Source: a virus
DNA length: 35,428 bases
IMG/VR virus record: IMGVR_UViG_3300009001_000037
Location: 1-35,428 of that record
Strand: one strand, 5' to 3'
The notes below the pieces were generated by a model. That model was given only the letters and a program-made list of their open reading frames with translations, had not been told where the DNA came from and made no database searches. The position numbers and the translations under genes were made by a program. Within the stretch, counting starts at the first letter, position 1; every line of letters starts with the position of its first letter. Positions 17,750 through 25,743 of this stretch are shown here, one piece after another.

Positions 17750-17830
17750 ATGAAAATTTTATTTACTCTTCCAAGTATAGAAGAAAATAAAAAAAAGGAT
17801 GGAATATCTAAATTGGGGTTCATATATTAA
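17750..17830 (+). pseudogene. Remnant of a glycosyltransferase start, resembling the 18391 gene
   Basis: A 26-codon frame begins MKILFTLPSIEENKKKDG and stops early at TAA 17828-17830. The first 12 residues and about 35 of the first 41 bases match the start of the gene at 18391 (MKILFTLLSIGE). The bases before both ATGs are also alike (ACTTATAGT and GTTTATAAT). It looks like the stump left when the FkbM gene and its promoter were inserted in, or duplicated within, the cluster. A functional 26-residue peptide is unlikely. Confidence 0.5.
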
Positions 17831-17858
17831 ATACAAATAAATACAAATAAAAACAAAT
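17815..17858 (+). promoter_or_regulatory. Candidate promoter and tandem 10-base leader repeats before the FkbM gene
   Basis: GGTTCATATATTAAATAC (17817-17834) matches the recurring phage promoter motif. It is followed immediately by three tandem 10-base units, AAATACAAAT, AAATACAAAT and AAAAACAAAT, which end at the ATG at 17859. An unstructured A-rich leader of this kind favours initiation in hosts that do not use Shine-Dalgarno pairing. Promoter function is inferred from motif recurrence. Confidence 0.45.
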
Positions 17859-18374
17859 ATGGAATATTTTTCAATAACATCAGAAAATTCATCAGTTCAT
17901 TGGCCTTACTTTGATACCGAAGATAAAGTAGTTTTAGATTTAGGATGCGGGAGATGGGATGTGCAGAATCATGATGAGTTAAGCCCAATATTTTTTAGTA
18001 AAACCGCAAAACATGTGATAGGAGTAGATTCAGATCCCAAAGAGGTGGAATACTTCAAAGAGACTGCTACTCCACCAGAAAAATTTACATTCTTACATCT
18101 ATCTATAACAAGTCCATCTACTGTATCTGAACTTATAAAAAAATATTCTGTAAATGCTGTAAAGTGCGATATTGAAGGTTACGAATATAGTCTTTTAGGT
18201 CTAACAGAAGAAGATTTTAGAAATATAAATGAATTTGCTTTAGAGTACCATACTCCTGAGTTACGAGAAGCTTTCCTAAATAAATACCCAGAATGGGGGT
18301 TTAATCTTTTTGGGAAAGGAGTTTTTACTAGTGTTGGGAATGATAATATGGGAGTACTATTATTTAAAAAATAA
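17859..18374 (+). CDS. FkbM-family SAM-dependent methyltransferase
   Basis: This encodes 171 residues. The SAM-binding motif I is VVLDLGCGRWD. The acidic strand-2 residue lies in VIGVDSDPKEVEYF. The FkbM hallmark VKCDIEGYEYSLL appears in the middle, followed by FALEYH. FkbM enzymes O-methylate sugars or related hydroxyls, and sit in many glycan clusters. The protein is shorter than typical FkbM domains (about 200-250 residues) but has all core motifs. It carries its own candidate promoter and interrupts what appears to be an older gene start, so it may be a late arrival in the cluster. It is followed 16 bases later by a GT-A enzyme. The substrate is probably one of the sugars added by the neighbouring enzymes. 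Confidence 0.82.
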   Translation: MEYFSITSENSSVHWPYFDTEDKVVLDLGCGRWDVQNHDELSPIFFSKTAKHVIGVDSDPKEVEYFKETATPPEKFTFLHLSITSPSTVSELIKKYSVNAVKCDIEGYEYSLLGLTEEDFRNINEFALEYHTPELREAFLNKYPEWGFNLFGKGVFTSVGNDNMGVLLFKK

Positions 18375-18390
18375 CAAGAAAGTTTATAAT

Positions 18391-19113
18391 ATGAAAATTT
18401 TATTTACACTTTTAAGTATTGGAGAAAAGTATAGTAAAAGCTGTACAATGCTTATCCAGGAGCTTTTAGACAACACCCCTTATGATATATTGGTATCTAC
18501 AGATAATGTAGAATATTTTCCCAATTATCCTAAAAGAGTAACAATAAGACAAAATATAGAAAAAAAAGCTAAAATTCTATACAGTGGGGTGGAATTTAAT
18601 TATAATTTAAAATTCCACGCTTTTGAAAATATACCAGAAGGATATGATATAATATTATATTTAGATTGTGATATAAAAAATAATTTTTGGTCTAAAGAAG
18701 GTGATAATAAACTTAAAGCTTCATTTAATGGTCATGATTTTATAGCATGTAGACTAAATTGTATACTTAAAAATGAACTAACACAGTTAAACTCTACTGG
18801 AAATTGTTTATTTAAACATAAAATTTCAAGTTATAAAGCTAATGAATGGGAAGATAAAAGTTTATATGAATCTAAACTACCAAGTGAACACTTTTTTGGT
18901 TTTAAGTATGATAAAAACAAACTAACTAAGTTTTACAAAAAATGGAGAGAATTAAATTACCAACTACAATTAGTAGAAGAGGCAAGAAGTTGGGGAGATG
19001 GATTTGAAATAGGAGTAGCAGCTTTTTACGCAGGGTATAAAAATTCTTTTGAGTTTAGCTATACAGATCAACAACTTCTTTTAGGGTTAGAATTTAATGG
19101 TAATAAACTTTAA
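18391..19113 (+). CDS. GT-A-type glycosyltransferase
   Basis: This encodes 240 residues from the ATG at 18391. An upstream in-frame ATG at 18310 lies inside the FkbM gene and adds a sequence with no family sense. The start MKILFTLLSIGEKYSKSC is typical of a nucleotide-sugar-binding first strand. IILYLDCDIK carries the D-x-D metal motif of GT-A folds, and later HFFGFKYD and WGDGFEIGVAAFYAGY are plausible acceptor-site residues. It has no membrane segment. The family resembles short capsule or LPS glycosyltransferases. Donor and acceptor are unknown. It ends 3 bases before the next gene, suggesting coupled expression. Confidence 0.65.
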   Translation: MKILFTLLSIGEKYSKSCTMLIQELLDNTPYDILVSTDNVEYFPNYPKRVTIRQNIEKKAKILYSGVEFNYNLKFHAFENIPEGYDIILYLDCDIKNNFWSKEGDNKLKASFNGHDFIACRLNCILKNELTQLNSTGNCLFKHKISSYKANEWEDKSLYESKLPSEHFFGFKYDKNKLTKFYKKWRELNYQLQLVEEARSWGDGFEIGVAAFYAGYKNSFEFSYTDQQLLLGLEFNGNKL

Positions 19114-19116
19114 AAT

Positions 19117-20064
19117 ATGAAAAAAATAGCATTCCACTCAAATCAATTATGTTTAAGAGGTACTGAGGTGGCTTTGTTTGATTATGCAAAATATAACGAG
19201 GATATTCTTGGAAATAAAAGTGTTATTTTTAGTAACCCAAATGCTAATTTAGATGCATTGCCCAAATTTAAAAAAAGATTTGAAGTACAACTTATGGATT
19301 GGTGGTCTTATGAAAGATATTTATTAGATAATAACTTCGATTATCTCTATATAATAAAGGGAGGAAATAATGATGGGTACTGTTTACCTAAAACATCTAT
19401 ACCTACTATAATTCATGCTGTTTTTAGACATAATGAACCTCATGGTTACAAATATATGTATGTATCAGATTGGTTAGCTAGAGACCAAGGATACGATCCT
19501 GCTGAATATTCACTCCCTCATATATGTGAACCTCTCCCTCAACCCACTGAGACATTACGTCCCCAGTTAGGTATAAAAAATACAGATATAGTTTTTGGCT
19601 ATTATGGGGGAAGTACAGAATTTAATATACAGTCAACTAAAGAAGCAATTATTTCAGCAATTTCTTTACGGAATGATATAAAATTTACCTTCATGAATAT
19701 TGATAAATTTGTAGATCACCCACAGGTAATTTTTTTACCCGGAACTTACGACCTACAGGAAAAGTCTAATTTCGTACACACCTGTGATGCAATGATACAT
19801 GCAAGATCAGGTGGAGAAACATTTGGTTTAGCAGTTGCTGAATTTGCTCTTGCTAACAAGCCGATAGTAACCTATGAACTTTCGGGAGAACGTAATCACA
19901 TAGAAGTACTAGGAGATACAGGGATTTATTATAAAGGAAAGAAAGATTTATTAGATATATTTTTAAATTTTTCAAAATATAGAAAAGATATAGATTATGC
20001 TGAACCCTATCAACAATTCAACCCAGAAGCTATAATGAATAAGTTTAATAAGTTACTTAAATAG
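19117..20064 (+). CDS. GT-B-type glycosyltransferase (GT4-like)
   Basis: This encodes 315 residues. The first strand and loop read KKIAFHSNQLCLRGTEVALFDYA, which has the G-T-E pattern found in GT4-like enzymes. The C-terminal Rossmann-like domain contains FGYYGGSTEFNIQ and the donor-binding segment HARSGGETFGLAVAEFALA followed by NKPIVTYELSGERNHIEVLG, with the E-x7-E-like acidic residues. This retaining-type enzyme would use a nucleotide-activated sugar. It lies between a GT-A and a fucosyltransferase-like gene with spacings of 3 and 2 bases, so the three are probably translated from one transcript. Confidence 0.75.
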   Translation: MKKIAFHSNQLCLRGTEVALFDYAKYNEDILGNKSVIFSNPNANLDALPKFKKRFEVQLMDWWSYERYLLDNNFDYLYIIKGGNNDGYCLPKTSIPTIIHAVFRHNEPHGYKYMYVSDWLARDQGYDPAEYSLPHICEPLPQPTETLRPQLGIKNTDIVFGYYGGSTEFNIQSTKEAIISAISLRNDIKFTFMNIDKFVDHPQVIFLPGTYDLQEKSNFVHTCDAMIHARSGGETFGLAVAEFALANKPIVTYELSGERNHIEVLGDTGIYYKGKKDLLDIFLNFSKYRKDIDYAEPYQQFNPEAIMNKFNKLLK

Positions 20065-20066
20065 AA

Positions 20067-20840
20067 ATGGTAGAGATAACAGAAGACTTTATCTCAGCAG
20101 GTAGAAACCTAGGAAATAAGTTATTTACTTATGCAGTTGGGAGCATACTTGCAAAAGAATTAGGATACTCACTAAAGATACCTACATCGTCCTATATACG
20201 TAGAGGAGAGCAACTACAACTATTTCCATTTCAAAGCACAAAGGGGATAGAAGTACATCAACCTGTTTTATCTGTATGTGATGGAGGAATGCAACAAAAA
20301 ACAATTAACGGGGTTGTTGAAGAAGGAAAAAACAAGAAAATAGAATTACCTGGGTACTATCTTAAATATGAAAATATAAAACACCACAAAGACTATATAA
20401 AAAAGATATACAGCTCATTAATAGAAGATTTTACAGAAGTAGGTTCCATAGTAGTACTGTTACGTGATAGTAGGGTAGATCCAACCTTTAAACTCCCAAA
20501 TAGTTACTACATACAGCAACTTGAAAAATTAAACGTAAAAAAACTTTATATTAGTTTTGATCATTACGATAGGCATAAAGACTTAATAAATCAACTTAGT
20601 AAATACAATCCTGTACTTCTTGATTTAGATATACTAGAGTTGTTTAAAAAAATAACAAGCATGGAGACGATAATCGCTAGTCAAGGTACTTATTCCTTCT
20701 GGTCATGCTTGCTTTCAAATGCTAAGACTATAATATGGCCCATAACAAAGATAGGACCCAATAAAATTACAGACCCTAATGTTGATATAGTCGTAAATGA
20801 TGAAGATAGGTACAAATTTACATATATAGATAATGATTAA
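20067..20840 (+). CDS. GT11-like fucosyltransferase
   Basis: This encodes 257 residues. GRNLGNKLFTYAVGSILAKE near the start is the hallmark of alpha-1,2-fucosyltransferase-like (GT11) proteins (G-x-GN-x-LF-Y). The later SQGTYSFWSCLLSNAKTIIWP matches the family's S-x-SFWS region, and the central IVVLLRDSRVD stands where HxRRGD-type motif I occurs, though diverged. The likely donor is GDP-fucose or a related GDP-sugar. The codon use differs a little from neighbours (more ATA and CTA). It overlaps the following GT10-like gene by 8 bases. The substrate is unknown. Confidence 0.7.
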   Translation: MVEITEDFISAGRNLGNKLFTYAVGSILAKELGYSLKIPTSSYIRRGEQLQLFPFQSTKGIEVHQPVLSVCDGGMQQKTINGVVEEGKNKKIELPGYYLKYENIKHHKDYIKKIYSSLIEDFTEVGSIVVLLRDSRVDPTFKLPNSYYIQQLEKLNVKKLYISFDHYDRHKDLINQLSKYNPVLLDLDILELFKKITSMETIIASQGTYSFWSCLLSNAKTIIWPITKIGPNKITDPNVDIVVNDEDRYKFTYIDND

Positions 20841-21732
20841 AATAAGAGTATCCGGACCCTGGGACACACCAGAAAACATACTTAACAGACTCCTCCAACA
20901 ATTTACAACAGATAATGTAGATTTTTCTAACGTCACTTTTGTTACAGATGATTCGTACGACATTGTAGTATTTTTGAACTACATTGACCTGGAAGTACCA
21001 GATGGTAAAAAAATCTTTGTGTTCCCCCATGAACCCTTATGGAATGGTCAACACCAAAAAAATTATTCTTCATTTAAAAATGTTAAAGTATTTGGATTTG
21101 ATAAAGAATCCTATACTCCTACAGAATCATGTATCCCTACAATAGCCCATACTTTTTATGGAGGTAGGGGTCCATGGGTTGATAAATTAGAAGATTGGAA
21201 TTATAAAAGTTTAATAAATATTAAACCTAAAAAAACAAAAAACATTTCATCAATATTAACTAATAATATAAATGCTTTAGAATTTAATAATAAGTTTAGT
21301 TTGTATGAATGTAGGTATAATTTAGCTAAATATCTTATATCTAATGCTTCTTTTATAGATTATTATGGTGGGTGGGGTTTAAAAACTTCTGAGTATAAAA
21401 AATCCACTGTTAAAGATTATATGTTTAGCATAGCCATAGAAAATGAATCTTCCCCTAATTGGATATCTGAAAAATTTTATGATCCTATATTATATAATAC
21501 TATTCCTATTTATTATGGTTGCTCAAATATAAAAGAATATTACCCTGAAAATGGATATATATTATTAGAAGATCCTTTTGATACCCAAAAAACTTTAAAA
21601 CAGATTAAAAATATACAAAGTAATGCTAAAGATATTTATAAAGAAATGTTACCTAATTTATTAAAAATAAAACAAAAATATTTTAACCAATATAATCTAC
21701 TTAAAAAAATCATAAAACTAGCTAATCAATAG
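20833..21732 (+). CDS. GT10-like alpha-1,3/4-fucosyltransferase
   Basis: This encodes 299 residues. The donor-binding signature of GT10 enzymes is clear. YMFSIAIENESSPNWISEKF is followed by YDPILYNTIPIYYGCSNIKEYYP, which fits F-x-x-A-x-EN...EK-x-x-x-P...IP-Y-G. In the family this binds GDP-fucose. The N-terminal half has the partner Rossmann-like domain with KKIFVFPHEPLWNG. It starts within the last codons of the GT11-like gene (ATGATTAA overlap). Together the two enzymes suggest a fucosylated (or similar deoxyhexose) product. Nothing in the window makes GDP-fucose, so the host must supply it. The codon use becomes more AT-rich in the second half. Confidence 0.82.
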   Translation: MIKIRVSGPWDTPENILNRLLQQFTTDNVDFSNVTFVTDDSYDIVVFLNYIDLEVPDGKKIFVFPHEPLWNGQHQKNYSSFKNVKVFGFDKESYTPTESCIPTIAHTFYGGRGPWVDKLEDWNYKSLINIKPKKTKNISSILTNNINALEFNNKFSLYECRYNLAKYLISNASFIDYYGGWGLKTSEYKKSTVKDYMFSIAIENESSPNWISEKFYDPILYNTIPIYYGCSNIKEYYPENGYILLEDPFDTQKTLKQIKNIQSNAKDIYKEMLPNLLKIKQKYFNQYNLLKKIIKLANQ

Positions 21733-21767
21733 TAAAATTCCAAAATAAAATCTGAAAAAAATCAATA

Positions 21768-23438
21768 ATGAGTAAAATTACATTAGTTACAGGTTTATGG
21801 GATATAAAAAGAGACCAACTAAATGAGGGATGGTCTAGGTCCTTTGACCATTATTTAGAAAAATTTTCTCAATTACTTGAAGTTGAGGAAAATTTAATAA
21901 TTTTTGGGGATTCTAAATTAGAAAAATTTGTATGGGGTAAAAGAGACCCAAAAAATACCCAATTTATAGAAAGATCTCAAGAGTGGTTTAAAAACCATTT
22001 TTTTGAACAAATACAATCTATAAGAAACAATCCTAATTGGTTTAACCAATCAGGATGGCTTCCAAATTCTACCCAAGCTAAACTAGAAATGTATAACCCT
22101 CTAGTTATGTCTAAGGTATTTTTACTTAATGATGCTAGTATTTTTGATAAATTTGATTCTGAACATTTATATTGGATCGATGCTGGAATCACCAACACAG
22201 TTCATCCTGGATATTTTACTCATGATAAAGTACTAGATAAACTCCCAGAACATATTAACAAATTTAATTTTGTTTGTTTCCCTTACAAAGCAGAAAATGA
22301 AATACATGGGTTTACTTACCCAGATATAAATAAATTTTCTGGAAAAGATACTAAATTAGTAGGAAGAGGTGGTTTTTTTGGAGGTCCTAAAAAATCTATT
22401 TCAGATATAAATGGAATATATTATAATCTAATGTCTGATACACTTAATCAAGGGTATATGGGTACTGAAGAATCTATTTTTTCTATTATGGTTTACAAAT
22501 ATCCTGAATTAGTAAGTTATGCTGAAATTGAAGATAATGGGTTAATAAATAAATTTTTTGAAGATTTAAAAAATGATCAACTTAAAATCAAATCTCAATC
22601 TAAAAAAGTAAATTTAAAACCTATAAATTATTCTAATGTAGGTTTGTATGTCATTACTTATAATTCCCCAAATCAATTTAAAACATTAATTGAATCCTTT
22701 AAACAATATGATCCTGATTATTTAAATAAACCTAAAAAGTTTTTATTAAACAATTCAATAGATAAATCTACTTTTGAAGAGTATGATAAGTTATGTGAAG
22801 AATTTGGTTTTGAAGAAATCCACCAAGATAATATAGGAATTTGTGGCGGAAGACAATTTATAGCCGAACATTTTGATAAACAAGAAGAATTGGATTACTA
22901 TCTATTTTTTGAGGATGATATGTTTTTTTATAATGGTTCCGATATTACTTGTAAAAATGGATTTATTCGAAAAATAAAAAACTTGTATAAAAGATCTTTA
23001 GACATTGCCAATAAAGAAAATTTTGATTTTTTAAAATTAAATTATACTGAATTTTTTGGGTCTAACGATTTACAATGGGCTTGGCATAATGTCCCTCAAG
23101 ATACTAGACAAAAATACTTCCCGGAAAACCCTACAAAAGAAACAAATGATGTAAAAGCTGCTCCTTTTTTAAAATACCAAAATATAAAATCGTATGATGG
23201 GATTGCTTATGCAACTGGGGAAATCTATTATTGTAATTGGCCTCAAATAGTATCCCGTGAAGGAAATAAAAAAATGTTTTTAGAAACAACTTGGGTCCAC
23301 CCCTATGAACAAACTTGGATGTCTTATATTTACCAAGAAACAGTAAAAGATAATATAAATCCTGGGATTTTATTATCAACCCCTACTGAACATGATAGGT
23401 TTGATTTTTACCCAAAAGAAGAAAGAAGAGAAAATTAA
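21768..23438 (+). CDS. Two-domain protein: HtrL/YibB-like plus GT2-like glycosyltransferase
   Basis: This encodes 556 residues. Residues 1-275 resemble the HtrL/YibB (WlaTC) family: ITLVTGLWDIKRDQ, NPLVMSKVFLL and LYWIDAGI, the last being a D-x-G signature. Residues 290-556 form a GT2-like GT-A domain: VGLYVITYNSPNQFKTLIES begins it, with FFEDDMFF carrying the DDD-like metal motif, and KMFLETTWVHPYEQTWMSYI near the end. Proteins of both families add sugars in LPS or capsule loci. Fusion in one chain suggests two linked transfers. It ends the glycan cluster and is followed by a strong intrinsic terminator. There are 35 A-rich bases before its ATG. Confidence 0.7.
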   Translation: MSKITLVTGLWDIKRDQLNEGWSRSFDHYLEKFSQLLEVEENLIIFGDSKLEKFVWGKRDPKNTQFIERSQEWFKNHFFEQIQSIRNNPNWFNQSGWLPNSTQAKLEMYNPLVMSKVFLLNDASIFDKFDSEHLYWIDAGITNTVHPGYFTHDKVLDKLPEHINKFNFVCFPYKAENEIHGFTYPDINKFSGKDTKLVGRGGFFGGPKKSISDINGIYYNLMSDTLNQGYMGTEESIFSIMVYKYPELVSYAEIEDNGLINKFFEDLKNDQLKIKSQSKKVNLKPINYSNVGLYVITYNSPNQFKTLIESFKQYDPDYLNKPKKFLLNNSIDKSTFEEYDKLCEEFGFEEIHQDNIGICGGRQFIAEHFDKQEELDYYLFFEDDMFFYNGSDITCKNGFIRKIKNLYKRSLDIANKENFDFLKLNYTEFFGSNDLQWAWHNVPQDTRQKYFPENPTKETNDVKAAPFLKYQNIKSYDGIAYATGEIYYCNWPQIVSREGNKKMFLETTWVHPYEQTWMSYIYQETVKDNINPGILLSTPTEHDRFDFYPKEERREN

Positions 23439-23465
23439 AAAATAATTTATAATAAAATTATTATT

Positions 23466-23494
23466 AAAGGAGTGCAATAGCGCTCCTTTTTTTT
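23466..23494 (+). terminator. Intrinsic terminator ending the glycan cluster
   Basis: AAAGGAGTGC, loop AATA, GCGCTCCTTT forms a 10-bp stem (one G-T pair) followed by eight T residues at 23487-23494. It lies 27 bases after the stop of the 21768 gene and separates the glycan cluster from the exported-protein operon. Confidence 0.9.
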
Positions 23495-23507
23495 ATATTT
23501 ATACTCC

Positions 23508-23529
23508 GAATAGTGCGGCAACACTGTTC
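23508..23529 (+). ncRNA. Leader hairpin with CGGCAA hexaloop
   Basis: GAATAGTG, loop CGGCAA, CACTGTTC folds into an 8-bp stem (one G-U pair) with the loop closed by G-C. No T-tract follows, so it is not a terminator. It lies in the 80-base leader of the exported-protein operon. The same CGGCAA loop closed by G-C recurs in the hairpin at 26415-26440 in the same operon, suggesting a shared RNA signal. This is seen in sequence; the function is unknown. Confidence 0.5.
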
Positions 23530-23574
23530 AATTCAATAGTTTTTCCAACCGTTTTTTTAACTAAAAAGTTAAAT

Positions 23575-24048
23575 ATGAGATTAATATATTTCATTTTTGC
23601 CTTAATGATAGGCATTAATGCGTATAGTCAAGAAACTATACACATACAAGAAGTTACCAATAACATAGTTATGGGGCCTTTTGCAGGTAACCGTAACCTA
23701 GCTTTTGGTGTAAAGAATATACTAGAAGAAGTAATTCAAGATAAAGACTATTACTTAGATGAAAATGCATCAAAAAGTATTAAAGTCGAACTACTATACT
23801 TTGACGTAAAGAAAAACAGCATGCAATTGGCAGCATATGGACGTAAAGTTGATATCACTCAAATTATTGCAGGTGCAAGGTTAATAGTAGATGGAAAAGT
23901 AGTAAAAGAAGTTACTGCAAAAGGGACTTCTAAGTCTATTTCAACATCTACTTTAATTATAGATGATGGGGGAAAATTTTCTCAAGCTGGTGTATCCTCT
24001 GCACTTAAAAAAGTTTGTGAACAACTTATAGATAAATTAAAATTATAA
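23575..24048 (+). CDS. Exported small protein, first gene of the envelope operon
   Basis: This encodes 157 residues. Residues 1-19 form a signal peptide (LIYFIFALMIGINAYSQ) with cleavage before Gln-Glu, the Bacteroidetes habit. The mature part (about 138 residues) is alpha/beta: LAFGVKNILEEVIQ, VELLYFDVKK, then a hairpin region GARLIVDGKVVKEVTAKGTSKS and a C-terminal helix. This resembles small periplasmic proteins of the type associated with outer-membrane assembly or the CsgG-like fold, but I cannot name the family. It overlaps the next gene as TAATG. It is first after the terminator and leader hairpin, so probably it opens the operon ending with the OM-barrel gene at 29066. Confidence 0.65.
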   Translation: MRLIYFIFALMIGINAYSQETIHIQEVTNNIVMGPFAGNRNLAFGVKNILEEVIQDKDYYLDENASKSIKVELLYFDVKKNSMQLAAYGRKVDITQIIAGARLIVDGKVVKEVTAKGTSKSISTSTLIIDDGGKFSQAGVSSALKKVCEQLIDKLKL

Positions 24049-25742
24049 TGAAAAAATTACTATTTTTATTACTCTTACCGCTTACTTTAATAGCTCAAGA
24101 TGGGTATGTTAGCCATAGCTATATCGATAACGATACAAATGCATTTGCTGTAGGAGATATTATTACTGTTAAAGTTGAATGGATTGACAATAATAATATC
24201 ACACCAGATCTTATCCATATTGATTTACAATGGAATAATAAATTATTAGAATTAGTCGATAATACTTTCGATCCATCTTTATCTTTTCCTGCCAATACAC
24301 AAACAAGTTGGAATAATTGGACTGGTTATTCATTTGACGATAATGACGCTATAAACGATAATGATCTAGATGGGCAATATAGTTGGTGGGCATCTGGAGC
24401 AAGCCAAGCAGGGACTAACTCCTATCCTTCATCTGCAGATTGGTCTGTAGGTAGATTAACAATTCAAGCTTCTAATACTCTTCCTTCTTCAACTCCTTTA
24501 ACTTATATAAGATTTAGAGTTAGAGACAGACAAGGAACAAATTATTCAAATTATGATAATGTAACTAAAATTAACTTTGCTAAACTAGAAGATATAGGAG
24601 ATGCTTCTGGATTATACGACATACAGGCAGGGACTCAAACAATATCTTTATCCACAGTAACAGGAGTTGGAGCAGGTAATATTAAAATAGTACTAAATAC
24701 TCCTGCAAAAGCAAATCATGCCACAGACTTTGGTTATTCTCTTTACAGTTCAAATCAATTAACTGAAGGAGGATACCCAGATGCAAATGAACTACCAATT
24801 AAAAGTGGGAATTTTGATGCTAATGGAGAAGCAGAGATAAGTGGATTAATTATTGGTGAAACTTATTGGGTACATACTCATATAAACCAAACACCAGAAT
24901 GGTTGGATGAAGTATTAACCGTAACAGATGCATATATTATATTTCAAGAAGCTATATCAGCAGGAAATACTCCTGGTGGTCAAGGAGGTTCTTTTGAATA
25001 CCAAATACAATATGAATTAGGAGAAGTAACTAATTCAGGTAATGTTGATTTTCAAGATTCATACGTAGCTTTAGCCCATGTTAATGGTGTAGATCCCGGT
25101 AGCACTTGGTTTACTTCAATAGCCAACGGTGCTTTTAATTTAAGTCGTGATGTTGCTACATTTGGAGTTTCTTCTAATGAATATTATTTTGGTCTAAAAC
25201 ATACATTCACAATTGTAGAAGGGACTGTAAATTATAATTTTGCACACGCTTTTAAAGGTGATCCTGATTTTTCACATTCATATACTCCAACAGCAACAGG
25301 AGCAACTACTGGGAATCAGGCCCAAGCTCAAGCAATGTCCAGATTAACTACCAATGCTCTAAAAGATCCTATACAATCAAATTTAGATATAGTATCTGAA
25401 CTTATAGATGGTAAAGTACATTTTACAATAAACTTACAAGAAGAAGGAGTAATAGGAACTCAATTTAATATTAAGTATGATGAAACCATCTTAACTTTAG
25501 ACAATGTAATTTTTGATACTGGAAATGAAATGACAAACTTTGCTAATCATAAAGAAAATTTAGCAAAAGTAAATATTGGTTCTTTAGATCAGGATGGAGA
25601 TGTAAGTATAAAAATAGGCAATGCTTATAAACTTATCTTCACTCCTAACCAAGCAATACAAAATACTTCAGGGTTAATTACTTTTAAATTAACTGAAGGA
25701 GTTAAAGCTGATGGTACAAAAGTAAAATTTAATATACAATAA
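24048..25742 (+). CDS. Exported cohesin/dockerin-like adhesin
   Basis: This encodes 564 residues. The signal peptide is KKLLFLLLLPLTLIAQ, with cleavage at or just after AQ. The mature protein is beta-rich. A first cohesin-like domain begins AVGDIITVKVEW, with later DLIHIDLQWNNKLLELV. A last domain with the same plan begins DGKVHFTINLQ and reads GTQFNIKYDETILTLD. Between them lies a segment with GNVDFQDSYVALAHVNGV, like half of a dockerin Ca-binding repeat, preceded by LTVTDAYIIFQEA. Such layouts occur in extracellular assemblies of Bacteroidetes. In a phage it could be displayed on the infected cell or shed. No T9SS C-terminal domain is apparent. It is coupled to its upstream gene by TAATG. 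Confidence 0.65.
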   Translation: MKKLLFLLLLPLTLIAQDGYVSHSYIDNDTNAFAVGDIITVKVEWIDNNNITPDLIHIDLQWNNKLLELVDNTFDPSLSFPANTQTSWNNWTGYSFDDNDAINDNDLDGQYSWWASGASQAGTNSYPSSADWSVGRLTIQASNTLPSSTPLTYIRFRVRDRQGTNYSNYDNVTKINFAKLEDIGDASGLYDIQAGTQTISLSTVTGVGAGNIKIVLNTPAKANHATDFGYSLYSSNQLTEGGYPDANELPIKSGNFDANGEAEISGLIIGETYWVHTHINQTPEWLDEVLTVTDAYIIFQEAISAGNTPGGQGGSFEYQIQYELGEVTNSGNVDFQDSYVALAHVNGVDPGSTWFTSIANGAFNLSRDVATFGVSSNEYYFGLKHTFTIVEGTVNYNFAHAFKGDPDFSHSYTPTATGATTGNQAQAQAMSRLTTNALKDPIQSNLDIVSELIDGKVHFTINLQEEGVIGTQFNIKYDETILTLDNVIFDTGNEMTNFANHKENLAKVNIGSLDQDGDVSIKIGNAYKLIFTPNQAIQNTSGLITFKLTEGVKADGTKVKFNIQ

Positions 25743-25743
25743 A

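Noticed and set aside
18310-18390. Upstream ATG giving 27 extra residues for the GT-A gene
   Set aside because: It lies wholly within the FkbM gene and the extra residues have no family match. ATG 18391 follows directly after that gene and starts with the usual nucleotide-binding strand.
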